This document shows positions 25,354 through 37,552 of a DNA stretch of 64,000 bases, in pieces. Each line of letters opens with the position of its first letter. Positions within the stretch are counted from its first letter, which is position 1. The notes beneath the pieces are model-generated. The model had not been told where the DNA came from. It did no database searches and was given only the letters and a program-made list of their open reading frames with translations. A program made the position numbers and the translations under genes. Source of the DNA: Anisus vortex (Eukaryota; Mollusca; Gastropoda; Planorbidae); assembly GCA_949126835.1 (NCBI GenBank), contig OX421499.1, positions 7,705,026 through 7,769,025 of the forward strand. The letters run 5' to 3'.

Positions 25354-25460
25354 GTCTATCTGTCTGTCTGTCTATCTGTCTGTCTGTCTGTCTGTCTCTC
25401 TATCTATCTATCTATATATCTATCTATCTATCTATCTATTCATCTATCTATTATTCTCTC
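25262..25460. repeat. (TATC)n/(TGTC)n microsatellite
   Basis: About 200 bp of TATC repeats grading into TGTC. It lies just after a copy of the terminal motif CCGCCGGGTAGTTGAAGCTAGT (25215-25236) related to the TA-flanked family. Confidence 0.95.
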
Positions 25461-25857
25461 TCTCTCTCTTTCTGTCTAGTAACGTCTTCAACTTCCCTCC
25501 CCCCCCCCAAAAAAAAAAAAAAACCACACCTAAATCCGTATATCTCTTTGCAGTGATTATATGCTAAAAATAGATCTATTTATAGAATGGCGCTCAACTC
25601 TTTTAATTATAACAAAGGTAAACAGTACCCCTTTGTTATTTCGCAAGGGCGCTATTGTAGCTGCACGGGAGTAAATAAGGCGCGCCTATATAGCGAATGA
25701 TTCCTTAAAGGTTGATATTGTTCCTTGCTCCAGGGTACATAATTACCTCCCCCCCCCCCGCTCCCCGCACACACACGCACCTCAGGGGCTGGCTTTAGCC
25801 GAACTCAAGGCCTTGAGCGAGGGTTATAATATATGAGAGCGTAATCATAGGCTATAT

Positions 25858-26384
25858 CAGGGATGGGCAACATAAGGCTCGCGTGCCAGACTTGGCAGGC
25901 ATAACGATTTTCAGTGGCACGCGAGAGACTTCCAAGAAGATTTTTTAATGCAAGTCAAAACAACGTACGTCAGTATATTAATGTGTGCTGCATGGCGAAC
26001 TACATGGGAATCACACTGAACGTCGACATCAGGAATCCTGGTATGCAAAGCTCTCATCATTGGACTTGCCATCTGTGATTGTATCTATAAGATAGTCAGT
26101 TTTATAGTTTCTCAAGTCTCTTCTAGAAGAAAGTGATACGGAGTATAGGTGAAGTCTTGGATACATTCGGTTATTGACTGGAAGCAGTTAAGGTGTATCT
26201 TGATGAAAAAAAACAAAACATTTTCGATATTTAATGAGTAGAACTGACTGTTGCAGTCAATGCTTCTGATTGACAAGGCGACACGTTTCAGTGAGTTGAA
26301 CTTGCATTTACAAAGACGTGGTCGAAAAGCACTTGAAGAGTTTGACCACTGGAATGGATTTGAATTGAAACTGGACATAATTTG
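25858..26384 (+). pseudogene. degraded hAT-like element with transposase C-terminal remnant
   Basis: The left end CAGGGATGGGCAACATAAGGC, with TGCCAGACTTGGCA just inside, is hAT-like. Near the right, a plus-strand frame (about 26292-26384, ending TGA) encodes LNLHLQRRGRKALEEF and then FELKLDII. This resembles the LNLxLQG...FxxKL region known from hAT transposases. The rest is not readable and no right terminal repeat was found. Confidence 0.4.
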
Positions 26385-26734
26385 ACGTGAAATTGAATTT
26401 AATACTATTTAACTATTTCCCTAATTTTAGGCAAATTTAGATAGATGAGCGTTTTCAGAAGTACAATGAAGCCCTCAGGGCAAGAATGTCGAATTCATGG
26501 ACTCATGTTTCCATACCACATCAACCCTTACTGCCTTGATCTAACCATAGACTATAATAGACAGACCGCTATAATACAAACCGCTTGCTTTAGATTTTTC
26601 TGCACTTATCTTCTTGTTTTAAAATTCCTGATTCTAAATAAAGTAGTTTCTATAGAAGTTCCGTTTTATTAAATCGCATTTTTTCGACTTTAAATGAATA
26701 CTTGTAGGCCCATTATGCCTATTCTCAGCACATA

Positions 26735-26975
26735 ATTAGTTGGAGAGGTACGCTACACACCTGTACAAATGCTGCAGAGGGCAAACTTCGCCTTATCGCG
26801 GAGGCTAAAAGAGCAGCGAAGAAAAGTAAAGAACATAGGCTGCCCCTGACAAAATAAAACGGTCCCGCTTTCACGTGCCAGGGATGCGACAGAGCCTGTC
26901 TCTCAAGGATATGCCTCCACAGACACAGCCAATTTTGCAGGGCTGGCCAAATCACAGCAACGCAAATCTAATCGT
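26735..26975 (+). pseudogene. LINE ORF2 C-terminal remnant (zinc-finger tail)
   Basis: A plus-strand frame, with an in-frame TAA after LPLTK, reads a basic stretch and then CQGCDRACLSRICLHRHSQF. This matches the Cys/His tail (C-S-R-I-G-L-x-S-H type) found at the end of many animal LINE proteins. Only this end is present and it is broken, so it is not a gene. Confidence 0.6.
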
Positions 26976-27540
26976 CTTTCGAGACTATGGAGCCAATGAT
27001 GATGATTATTCATATTATCAGTGACTATAATAAGATGGATAAGATAAATAGAATCGGGAATTCCGAAAATCAATGCTTCGAGTCATCATATAGCAGAAAT
27101 ACTACAGCAAGCGGTCCATGTGTATTATAGTCTATGATCTTACAACAAACTACTTAGATCTGGCTCTTTTTTTTATGGTGGAGGAATATTGGCATTTTTT
27201 AAAAATCGTAAACATCCGAAAAATGGGCATCGAAATGTGACAATTTGCGGGAAAATCTGAAAGGAAGCTGCGTAAGAAAGTCATCCGCTATTGTCAACTG
27301 CAAAGCATTCGCTCTACTTTCAGCTTTTGGCTTTATTTACATTAGTGAACATATTTTATCGCACATGAATGCTGTTTCAAGCATATAAAGAGGTCATTTA
27401 AACTTGACCCTTCAGAAGTAACTAAATATGTACCTGACATTGAACAATTAGCGAAGAGCATTCAAGGAAAAGGCGCTCATTAATTGATACATGCTAATTA
27501 CATTAAAAAGCGCTTTTATGATCATCTCTCTAAATAAGGC
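26976..27540. other. intergenic sequence, nothing recognised
   Basis: AT-rich, with an (ATG)n-like LINE tail at 26993-27007. No gene or RNA could be supported. Confidence 0.4.
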
Positions 27541-27607
27541 ATAAATATAATTATTTCTTTAACACATTTGTTTGCTTTATTATTGTAATAAATATAACAG
27601 GCTTTAG

Positions 27608-27893
27608 AAATACAACACAATAACAACCTGTTGCAAAGCTCAGGTAAACATAAAGACAAAAAACACTTTCCTTGTCCCTTTTGCGAGAACAAATGCATAT
27701 AAGTGCTCTTTCTTCCCGAGTGGCTTTCGGGCATGGAATGGGTTGCCTGAACAAACCAGGAAAACCAATAACTTAACATCATTTAAAACATTAATAAAAA
27801 TGCAAGACTAGACTCGGACCACGGATGAGCGTAGGACGCAATAATCTTCTTTATAGAAGGAGCGTCTGTAATGTATAAGATAAGATAAGATAG
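27608..27893 (+). pseudogene. LINE reverse transcriptase C-terminus and 3' UTR
   Basis: A 67-codon open stretch (27608-27811) ends with CSFFPSGFRAWNGLPEQTRK and a TAG. This is the typical W-N-x-L-P closing motif of Jockey/CR1/L2-type LINE reverse transcriptases. About 70 bp of 3' UTR follow, then an (AAGAT)n tail (27876-27893). Related 3' ends lie at 38.1 kb, 41.5 kb and 51.0 kb, all on the minus strand. It is 5'-truncated. Confidence 0.8.
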
Positions 27894-27943
27894 TATTATA
27901 TTATGCAATTGTAGTAATTATTAATGTTTCACAAAAAAAATAT

Positions 27944-28180
27944 AGGCCACGGTGGCCGAGCGGCAGCGCGTACGACTGGCGATCCGAAGGTTCTGGGTTT
28001 GAATCCTGGTGCAGGCTAGGATTTCTTTCCCGGGAGGGTGACCCTGAGTCTACTCCGCTCTGATGGGTACCTGACACTTGTTGGGTAAAGTATAGGCGAC
28101 TGGGCATTGTGCTGCCAACACATCTACTCGTATGCCATGGCCACAGAAACTGCTTAACGCTGCTTCACCCGCCATTAATT
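27944..28180 (+). repeat. tRNA-derived SINE, plus strand
   Basis: A clear head with box A GTGGCCGAGCGGC and box B GGTTTGAATCC, then the conserved body through ATGCCATGGCCACAGAAAC to GCTGCTTCACCCG. It is the best copy for reading the family's 5' end. Confidence 0.9.
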
Positions 28181-28362
28181 TGAATTTATTAATGCAGAAA
28201 ATGTTTATTTACAATTAAAATTAATTTTATACATCCAATTACATATTGAAAAAAAATAGCATAATGCTGAATTTGTAATAAATAAATAATAATCTACAGG
28301 TAACACTGGTTATATTAAAGCAATGAACTCGTTTAACAAGACTAGCATCTAATTTGATGTTG

Positions 28363-29697
28363 AAGGGAGATAATTAACCCGTTGGGTTTTCTTTGCGTTA
28401 ATATTTTTAATAGGTTTCTCTTTTGTTTCCTTTAAAAAAAATGACTTACAATGTATAATTTTAAAATGATCAAATTATAAAAGATAGTTGAACATTATAT
28501 AAATAATAGATTTAGTGGTTATGCCCGTCAAAATGACAGAGAAACGAATGACTACAATTTTAAAAGACGATATTACAATAAAAACTGGAATGAGAACGTT
28601 TCTTTCGGTATTTATTTATTTTTAATTTTTAATTGTTTCTGGTCGCCTTGACCCTGGCATCTGCATAAGAATTGTTGCTGTCAAGCTTCTGGTATTAAAA
28701 AGTAGCGAACAGTTGTGTGACTTGACTTGTTATTAATAATATTAAATTAACAATAATATAGGCCTACTATCAAAAGGAAAAAACAAAGCAAATACTAAAC
28801 AATAAAAAAGTTAATAATATAAACAAAATTAGATAATAATATTTCAATTCAATAAAATATAAATAAAAGGAGAACGATTTTTTCGGTATTTAATTTTTGT
28901 CCTTGCCTATTGTATCAATAAAACAGTATTGATAATGTTTCTTTCGGCATTTAGTTTTTGTTTTTTTATATTGTGTCCGGTCGCACTGACCCTGGCACAT
29001 GCATTCAAATTGTTGCTGTCAAACTTCTGTTATTTAAAAGAAATCATCTTAAACTTGTCCTTTATAATTCGTATAATTTAATTTATAGAGTGTATAAAGA
29101 CGCCTATTAAAGGGTGTTCTTATACGCGATTAAATAATTAAAACATATATATATATATAAACATATAAACTATTATAAACAAACTCACGGTAATTATATA
29201 TATTGATAATTGATTGATGATTGATGATGATGATGATTGATGATATATGACTAAAGAAATTATTTGTACATTTTCAAACATTACATTAACTACCCAGTAT
29301 ATATGATTACTACGTATCTCTCCTGTTTAATTATACTGCATTGGTAGTAACGGATAGCTCAGTTATGCTGAGATCAAACTACAAAGAATATATAGCTATT
29401 ATATTACAATAATTTCTTGAAAACTAACAGTAATTGTTAATACATAAACTAATATGTTTAAGTTGAGAAATGAAATTTTGTATTTGCTATGAATGGATTT
29501 TAAAAAAAGATGTTAATAACAAATGCGTTAATTTTTTAAATATTTATTTAAATATACAACTCTTAACGTGATTTTCTCTATTACGCTACTTTTCTTTTGG
29601 TCTTGGTCTTGCTACGGCCCTAAATTCGTTGTCTTATAAAAATAAAATTGTTGAGCACGCTCAATGACTTAGGAATCCTAGTTTGGCACAATTATAA
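28363..29697 (+). mobile_element. large non-autonomous repeat, copy A
   Basis: Shares blocks with 47190-48541: GGGAGATAAT...TTAACCCG at the left, AATGATCAAA and TGATTACTACGTA in the middle, and TTTGGTCTTGGTCTTG...CTAGTTTGGCAC at the right. No transposase is visible. Inside, a segment of about 110 bp (from about 28597, GTTTCTTTCGGTATTTA) is repeated from about 28936. The hAT-like terminal bases seen in copy B are absent here. Confidence 0.55.
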
Positions 29698-29699
29698 GC

Positions 29700-29995
29700 A
29701 TATATATTATTATATTATACCGTACCACAACGCGCACTGGCTTGTCTACCTCTAAAGATGAAAGCGGGCTTATTTTCGTTATAATACATTGCCCATTAGA
29801 TTGTATAACGTATTTAACGTAGTTAACTCTGAGCTACGGAGATTTGGGAATGTTCTGCAGATGCCACGGAAATGTGTATGAGCAGACGGTGACAAAAGAA
29901 TCTCCTCTCTCAGGCGTGGGTCCTGGGTCCGATGCGCTAGTTGGCCCAACCCCCATACCCCCGTCCCCCCCAAACCCCCGGCCTCCGCTCCCCAT
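29700..29995. other. intergenic sequence, nothing recognised
   Basis: C-rich towards the right end; no gene supported. Confidence 0.4.
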
Positions 29996-30340
29996 CAATT
30001 TGAATAGGCGCGGCAGCTCGCTAGGATACACTATGAAGGTCCCGGGTTTTCAATCCTGGTAAATGGTTGGATATTTTCCCCATTTTGTTTGTTGATAGCG
30101 ATATATACATAGGCCCACAATTATTATTATGATAGGTATGGAGGCTGTCCTGGGTCCACCCAACTATGATGGGTACCTGACATTCGTTAGGGGAAAAGCA
30201 GCAAAGGCGGCCGTGCATTGTGTCGGCCACACAATACCATAGTAGGTTGTGGCTATGAAAAAATTCCGTGACCCCGAAAATATAAAGAAACCTGCTTCAC
30301 TGGCACTATGGATTAAATTGGTCTGACGTATTCCGCGTGC
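29996..30340 (+). repeat. diverged SINE-like element
   Basis: Contains a box-B-like GGTTTTCAATCCTGG, then TGATGGGTACCTGACATTCG and GTGGCTATGAAAAAATTCC, matching the body of the 27.9-kb SINE at reduced similarity. The tail GGATTAAATTGGTCTGACG is also shared. The head is much altered. Confidence 0.5.
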
Positions 30341-30705
30341 CTTTGAAAATCGCTCGGCGTGCCAACATGCCGTAGGTTGTTCTTTACTTTCTTTCCCCCA
30401 TTCCAGAACGTTCATGTGCTAATGCCCAGGGACGAAGTGAGGCGTGGGTCTGTGGAGCCGGCAAGATCACACCACTGAAAACAGTGCAGATAAAAATGTC
30501 ATTAGGTCCCATCCTCTTTAGCTTCAAAAGGGCTCAGAATCAGCCCATATTAATCAAGTTCATCAACTTACAATCGTTTTTAACATGGGGGCTGAGTCGA
30601 ATCTTAAGGATTATGTTGCAGACTTTTGTTATTGATGGGGGCGGTAAGGATTGTAGTAGGAGAGGGACCAGAAAATGCAGCCCAGGCTAGCTATCGACAT
30701 GATGG
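30341..30705. other. intergenic sequence, nothing recognised
   Basis: Includes a fragment near 30345-30375 (TCGCTCGGCGTGCC...) resembling the hAT-like family end in reverse. No gene supported. Confidence 0.35.
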
Positions 30706-30714
30706 ACTTTATAA

Positions 30715-30905
30715 ATATATAAAGTAGAGTGTGTGTTCAACTAATCATATTAGTTAATTTAAGGACACGTTACCTTATTGTCTCATATTATACTTTTGCG
30801 ATTTCTCTTCGAACATGTGTCTTTGCTAGATAAGTGGATAACGTATTGGACTGCAATTCGGGCGACATTTAAAAAAAATAAATTTTTAGGTCCGAGAAAG
30901 GGGTG
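30715..30905 (+). mobile_element. TA-flanked repeat family, copy C (partial)
   Basis: TATATAAAGTAGAGTG, AATCATATTAGTTAATTTAA and CTTTGCTAGATAAGTGG align with copy D at 56.8 kb. It stops after CAATTCGGGCGAC, before box B. Confidence 0.6.
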
Positions 30906-32210
30906 CGGCTTTTACATGTGTAAATACAAAATTGTTCTTTTTATAGGTTTGGATATCATTTGAAATAGACTTTATAACTTTCTCATTTAGATCCTTGGCT
31001 ATCAGACCTTAAAATGACGCATAATAATATATAGCTGATATTGAATCTTCCATACGACAAAAAAATAAACATTAACAAACAGCAACAGTGGGAAATAAAA
31101 ATTTGGCTCAAGAAACTATAAGCTTACTAGTACATCAAATAGATTTTGAGTGTGGCTATTACACGTGAACTACATTGTTACTTGCATTTCACCTTCGAAT
31201 GTATAGGTGCGGCTTATACTTCATTTTACGGTATTCATTTAAATTTTATGCTGATAATTATGTATTTTATGTTTCTTTATAGATGTAAATAGTCAGATTA
31301 AAACCTGCTTGTGTGAGTGCGTGGTGTGTGAGTGTTTGGTGTGTGAGTGAGGAAAGGGGCGGTTGATCTACCGCTGGCTCAAACTGTGCCGCTTATAAAT
31401 TGTTCTGCAATAGTGTAACTCATATCCGGCACAAGAAAACTGTGACTCCAAAATGAAAATAAAATAAAAGTTGAAAAAAAAAATTTTCTACACTAAAAAA
31501 ATTTTGTACAAATAGAAAAGATCTAGATCTATAAAGCAGCCCGATAAAATATTAAATTGTATTTATTATACATATAACCACATGTTTGTTAAAGCTTACT
31601 TATTCAAACGACGACTTCTTTATTGTGTGTGTGTGTGTTCCTTTTACCGTTTTCAGCCAGACTTCAGCGGGTCAAAATGTAGGTCACGTACGGCTTCATT
31701 CATTGGCCTTTTGTACACCACGTGAATATCTCTTACTTGTTGTTATTGTCCGTATTGTGCTATTTATGCCGAGCTGGAAACGCTGTCTTCTTAAAACTTG
31801 TCCATGTTTTCAAATGATCATAATTTTATTTGTTTATTGTTAAAACATTTTATTGCTTATGGAATTCTTCTCGCCCCTCCCCCAATTTCCAACTTGCCCA
31901 TATTTTTTAAATTATAGCTCTCTGGGAATCAGCCCAGGCCCTAAGTCTGACCTCTTCTCCTTTCTAATGGAAATGAGATCCTCGCAGGCATTGATAGGCA
32001 AACGGTGTCATCAATGCTTATGCGCGAGTCAATATTTGATTACGGCAGTTGTAGATCAGTACCTTCCCACAAACCCACGGCTAAGCCCGACCGTTCTTCA
32101 AAACCCCACAGGTTCTTTGATAAAAAAGTCCGTTGTAAAACTTGTATATTAAAATATTTCTTTTTGTAGGTTTATAGTTCTTATAAATGTACATACATGG
32201 GTGGTGTAGC
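30906..32210. other. intergenic sequence without supported gene
   Basis: AT-rich. A GTGTGAGTG-rich patch lies at about 31310-31355 and a short (GT)n run at 31625-31640. Frames of up to 99 codons (31853-32152) match nothing I know. Confidence 0.4.
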
Positions 32211-32212
32211 CC

Positions 32213-32640
32213 AGAGGCGTAACCAGGATTTCAAGGTAAGGGGGAGCAAATAGTACAAATTGTAAGGGGAGTAGTGTAGGACAAGGGCGAGGGGCACGGT
32301 GGACGAAAGGCAGCGCGTTCGACTGGCGATCTGAAGGTTCTGGGTTCGAATCCTGGTGGAGGCTAGGATTTTTTTTCTAGGGACTTGAGGGTATCCCTGA
32401 GACTACCCAGCTCAGACGGGTGCCTGACATTAGTTGGGGTAAAATAAAGATTGCTGATGATTGTACTGGCCACACATCCCCTAGTATGCCGTGGCCACAG
32501 AAACCTGTGGACGCTGCTTCACCAGCCCTATGATTAGTCTGGTCCGAAGGGTAGCCAACTTTACTTTAGTATGGGGGCGAGAGGTGCCAAAGTGTAAGGT
32601 AGGGAGGGGGTGGCATATAGTACAAAGTGGACAACATTAC
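32213..32640. mobile_element. repeat beginning AGAGGCGTAACCAGG, interrupted by a SINE
   Basis: The left end resembles the GGCGTAGCCAGG hAT-type end seen at 46913. G-rich text with AAATAGTACAAA before the SINE and ATATAGTACAAAG after it suggests one element split by the insertion. The right end was not identified. Confidence 0.4.
32290..32575 (+). repeat. tRNA-derived SINE, plus strand
   Basis: Head GGGCACGGTGGACGAAAGGC, box B GGTTCGAATCC, full body, and tail TGATTAGTCTGGTCCGAAGG. It is nearly full length. Confidence 0.9.
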
Positions 32641-32911
32641 GTAGGCCTACGGTAATGATATAAAGTAAAATAAGCAAAACACTTTACTTCTCATCTTATC
32701 CACAATATTTCAACATAAACTATTGAAAAAGTACATTTTTTTATCGTATTATCGATATTTGAAACGTTAAATTTAATAAGGCTAAATATTTCAAATATTT
32801 CAAAATAATTTGTGTTTATCAAAACAAAGGGCAAAATGTACATTTATTCTAATGGAATTATGGAAGAATGGGCATCTCACTGACACAGTAAATAACTAGT
32901 AGAAACAGTGA

Positions 32912-33152
32912 CAAGTCTACCCGTCAGACCAAATTGATCCATATGGCCAGTGTAGCAGCGTTCAACAGTGTCTGTACTATGCACAGCCGCCTTTACTTTA
33001 CACCAAACTAAGCTCAGGTAACCATCAGAGCTGGGTAGACTCAGGGACACCCTCCAGACTCGGGGAAAAAAAATCCTAGCCTGCACCAGGATTCGAACCC
33101 GGGACCATCTGTACGTTAGCTGCAGCACGGCAACCATGCCCCCCCCCCCCAA
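32912..33152 (-). repeat. tRNA-derived SINE, minus strand
   Basis: Same family, with a small internal deletion around 32975 (the GGCCACGGCATACTA block is missing). Confidence 0.85.
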
Positions 33153-33313
33153 AAAAAAAAAAGCAGTGACAGAACATGCTTAAAACTTTTCTATGGAAAG
33201 CCAAAGCTACCACAATTTAGAAAAGTATAATTTATAAGTGGTGTAACAAAACTAACCAAAAAAAAAATGCAAAGGACATTTAATAAATTATTGCTAAAAG
33301 TTGTTTATTAAAC

Positions 33314-33372
33314 TGGTGAACGCTGCTTCGCCGTCTTTATGATCAGTTTGGTCCGAAGGGTACTTTACTTAC
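33314..33372 (+). repeat. SINE 3' fragment
   Basis: Only the tail is present: GTGAACGCTGCTTCGCC through TTGGTCCGAAGGGTACTTTA. Confidence 0.7.
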
Positions 33373-33462
33373 CATCTCACATCTGGTAGTAGACAACTTT
33401 TTGACTCCGCAGTGACTTAAAATTATTTGCTTAGGAAGTGGAATGGGTGTGTGTCTTGAACC

Positions 33463-33521
33463 ACAGTGACAGTGACAGTGACATTGACAGTGACAGTTAC
33501 AGTGACAGTGACAATGACAGG
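33463..33521. repeat. (CAGTGA)n microsatellite
   Basis: About ten copies of CAGTGA with scattered substitutions. Confidence 0.9.
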
Positions 33522-33721
33522 AAAACATCTTTAAGTTTTACTTGATGGGGGGGGGGAAGGGGTGTGCCTAATAGTCAGCCATTGCAAGCTTGTAACGCCC
33601 CTGACCGTCACAGGCAGCCGCCTAGGGCCTTCGAAACATTTAGCACATATGGGTGTGGGGAAATACAGTTTTAGCTTAGACTAATATAACAGCTATTGAC
33701 ATAAAGAACGGACAGGTAACA

Positions 33722-36700
33722 AACTGTACAGGGCGACGATTAGCCCAGGGAGCTGTTCTTACATTGTAACTAAGCGTACAGGGCGACGATTAGCCCAGGG
33801 AGCTGTTCTTACAATGTAACTAACTGTACAAGGCGACGATTAGCCCAGGGAGCTGTTCTTACATTGTAACTAAGCGTACAGGGCGACGATTAGCCCAGGG
33901 AGCTGTTCTTACAATGTAACTAACTGTACAGGGCGACGATTAGCCCAGGGAGCTGTTCTTACATTGTAACTAAGCGTACAGGGCGACGATTAGCCCAGGG
34001 AGCTGTTCTTACATTGTAACTAAGCGTACAGGGCGACGATTAGCCCAGGGAGCTGTTCTTACAATGTAACTAACTGTACAAGGCGACGATTAGCCCAGGG
34101 AGCTGTTCTTACAATGTAACTAACTGTACAGGGCGACGATTAGCCCAGGGAGCTGTTCTTACAATGTAACTAACTGTACAGGGCGACGATTAGCCCAGGG
34201 AGCTGTTCTTACATTGTAACTAAGCGTACAGGGCGACGATTAGCCCAGGGAGCTGTTCTTACAATGTAACTAACTGTACAGGGCAACGATTAGCCCAGGG
34301 AGCTGTTCTTACAATGTAACTAACTGTACAGGGCGACGATTAGCCCAGGGAGCTGTTCTTACAATGTAACTAACTGTACAGGGCAACGATTAGCCCAGGG
34401 AGCTGTTTTTACAATGTAACTAACTGTACAGGGCGACGATTAGCCCAGGGAGCTGTTCTTACAATGTAACTAACTGTACAGGGCAACGATTAGCCCAAGG
34501 AGCTGTTCTTACAATGTAACTAACTGTACAGGGCGACGATAAGCCCAGGGAGCTGTTCTTACAATGTAACTAACTGTACAAGGCGACGATTAGCCCAGGG
34601 AGCTGTTCTTACAATGTAACTAACTGTACAGGGCGAAGATTAGCCCAGGGAGCTGTTCTTACAATGTAACTAACTGTACAGGGCGACGATTAGCCCAGGG
34701 AGCTGTTCTTACAATGTAACTAACTGTACAGGGCGACGATTAGCCCAGGGAGCTGTTCTTACAATGTAACTAACTGTACAGGGCGAAGATTAGCCCAGGG
34801 AGCTGTTCTTACAATGTAACTAACTGTACAGGGCGACGATTAACCCAGGGAGCTGTTCTTACAATGTAACTAACTGTACAGGGCGACGATAAGCCCAGGG
34901 AGCTGTTCTTACAATGTAACTAACTGTACAGGGCGACGATTAGCCCAGGGAGCTGTTCTTACAATGTAACTAACTGTACAGGGCGACGATAAGCCCAGTT
35001 AGCTGTTCTGACAATGTAACTAACTGTACAGGGCGACGATTAGCCCAGGGAGCTGTTCTTACATTGTAACTAAGCGTACAGGGCGACGATTAGCCCAGGG
35101 AGCTGTTCTTACATTGTAACTAAGCGTACAGGGCGACGATTAGCCCAGGGAGCTGTTCTTACAATGTAACTAACTGTACAAGGCGACGATTAGCCCAGGG
35201 AGCTGTTCTTACAATGTAACTAACTGTACAGGGCGACGATTAGCCCAGGGAGCTGTTCTTACAATGTAACTAACTGTACAGGGCGACGATTAGCCCAGGG
35301 AGCTGTTCTTACATTGTAACTAAGCGTACAGGGCGACGATTAGCCCAGGGAGCTGTTCTTTACAATGTAACTAACTGTACAGGGCAACGATTAGCCCAGG
35401 GAGCTGTTCTTACAATGTAACTAACTGTACAGGGCGACGATTAGCCCAGGGAGCTGTTCTTACAATGTAACTAACTGTACAGGGCAACGATTAGCCCAGG
35501 GAGCTGTTTTTACAATGTAACTAACTGTACAGGGCGACGATTAGCCCAGGGAGCTGTTCTTACAATGTAACTAACTGTACAGGGCAACGATTAGCCCAAG
35601 GAGCTGTTCTTACAATGTAACTAACTGTACAGGGCGACGATAAGCCCAGGGAGCTGTTCTTACAATGTAACTAACTGTACAAGGCGACGATTAGCCCAGG
35701 GAGCTGTTCTTACAATGTAACTAACTGTACAGGGCGAAGATTAGCCCAGGGAGCTGTTCTTACAATGTAACTAACTGTACAGGGCGACGATTAGCCCAGG
35801 GAGCTGTTCTTACAATGTAACTAACTGTACAGGGCGACGATAAGCCCAGGGAGCTGTTCTTACAATGTAACTAACTGTACAGGGCGAAGATTAGCCCAGG
35901 GAGCTGTTCTTACAATGTAACTAACTGTACAGGGCGACGATTAGCCCAGGGAGCTGTTCTTACAATGTAACTAACTGTACTGGGCGACGATAAGCCCAGG
36001 GAGCTGTTCTTACAATGTAACTAACTGTACAGGGCGACGATTAGCCCAGGGAGCTGTTCTTACAATGTAACTAACTGTACAGGGCGATGATAAGCCCAGT
36101 TAGCTGTTCTGACAATGTAACTAACTGTACAGGGTGACGATTAGCCCAGGGAGCTGTTCTTACAATGTAACTAACTGTACAGGGCGACGATTAGCCCAGG
36201 GAGCTGTTTCTTACAATGTAACTAACTGTACAGGGCGACGATTAGCCCAGGGAGCTGTTTCTTACAATGTAACTAACTTTACAGGGCGACGATTAGCCCA
36301 TGGAGCTGTTTCTTACAATGTAACTAACTGTACAGGGCGACGATTAGCCCAGGGAGCTGTTTCTTACAATGTAACTAACTTTACAGGGCGACGATTAGCC
36401 CAGGGAGCTGTTTCTTACAATGTAACTAACTGTACAGGGCGACGATTAGCCCAGGGAGCTGTTTCTTACAATGTAACTAACTGTACAGGGCGACGATTAG
36501 CACAGGGAGCTGTTCTTACAATGTAACTAACTGTACAGAGCGACGATTAGCCCAGGGAGCTGTTCTTACAATGTAACTAACTGTACAGGGCGACGATAAG
36601 CCCAGGGAGCTGTTCTTACAATGTAACTAACTGTACAGGGCGACGATAAGCCCAGGGAGCTGTTCTTACAATGTAACTAACTGTACAGGGCGACGATTAG

Positions 36701-37482
36701 CCCAGGGAGCTGTTCTTACAATGTAACTAACTGTACAGGGCGACGATAAGCCCAGTTAGCTGTTCTGACAATGTAACTAACTGTACAGGGTGACGATTAG
36801 CCCAGGGAGCTGTTCTTACAATGTAACTAACTGTACAGGGCGACGATTAGCCCAGGGAGCTGTTTCTTACAATGTAACTAACTGTACAGGGCGACGATTA
36901 GCCCAGGGAGCGGTTTCTTACAATGTAACTAACTTTACAGGGCGACGATTAGCCCATGGAGCTGTTTCTTACAATGTAACTAACTGTACAGGGCGACGAT
37001 TAGCCCAGGGAGCTGTTTCTTACAATGTAACTAACTTTACAGGGCGACGATTAGCCCAGGGAGCTGTTTCTTACAATGTAACTAACTGTACAGGGCGACG
37101 ATTAGCCCAGGGAGCTGTTTCTTACAATGTAACTAACTGTACAGGGCGACGATTAGCACAGGGAGCTGTTCTTACAATGTAACTAACTGTACAGAGCGAC
37201 GATTAGCCCAGGGAGCTGTTCTTACAATGTAACTAACTGTACAGGGCGACGATAAGCCCAGGGAGCTGTTCTTACAATGTAACTAACTGTACAGGGCGAC
37301 GATAAGCCCTGGAGAGATGTTCTTACTATGTAACTAACTGTACAGTGCGACGATAAGCCCAGGGAGCTGTTCTTACAATGTAACTAACTGTACAGAGCGA
37401 CGATAAGCCCAGGGAGCTGTTCTTACAATGTAACTAACTGTACAGAGCGGCGATTAGCCCAGGGAGCTGTTCTTACAATGTA
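33722..37482. repeat. 50-bp satellite array, about 75 units
   Basis: The unit holds GTACAGGGCGACGATTAGCC, CAGGGAGCTGTTCTTAC and AATGTAACTAACT. Early units often read ATTGTAACTAAGC. Some units between 36.2 and 37.2 kb carry an extra T (GCTGTTTCTTAC), giving 51 bp. Blocks are duplicated: a rare GCTGTTTTTAC unit at 34401 recurs at 35502 (1,101 bp away), and a 51-bp-rich block is repeated 656 bp apart at 36134 and 36790. Two identical 130-codon frames arise only because 51 is divisible by three. Confidence 0.97.
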
Positions 37483-37552
37483 AATGGCATGACTAGCCCC
37501 GTTCCAAATCTTAAACGTATCTTATTTTATAATATTGTATGGGTCCAGTATT

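Noticed and set aside
27522..27782. 86-codon minus-strand frame
   Set aside because: Antisense to the LINE C-terminus, which carries a recognised motif on the plus strand.
27950..28015. Functional tRNA gene at the SINE heads
   Set aside because: Box A and box B are present, but each is followed by the same long SINE body and the arms do not form a convincing cloverleaf.
36134..37182. Two identical 130-residue repeat proteins
   Set aside because: They arise only where the 50-bp unit became 51 bp, and start at GTG inside the array.
33722..37482. CRISPR-like array
   Set aside because: Units are contiguous with no unique spacers, and the genome is eukaryotic.
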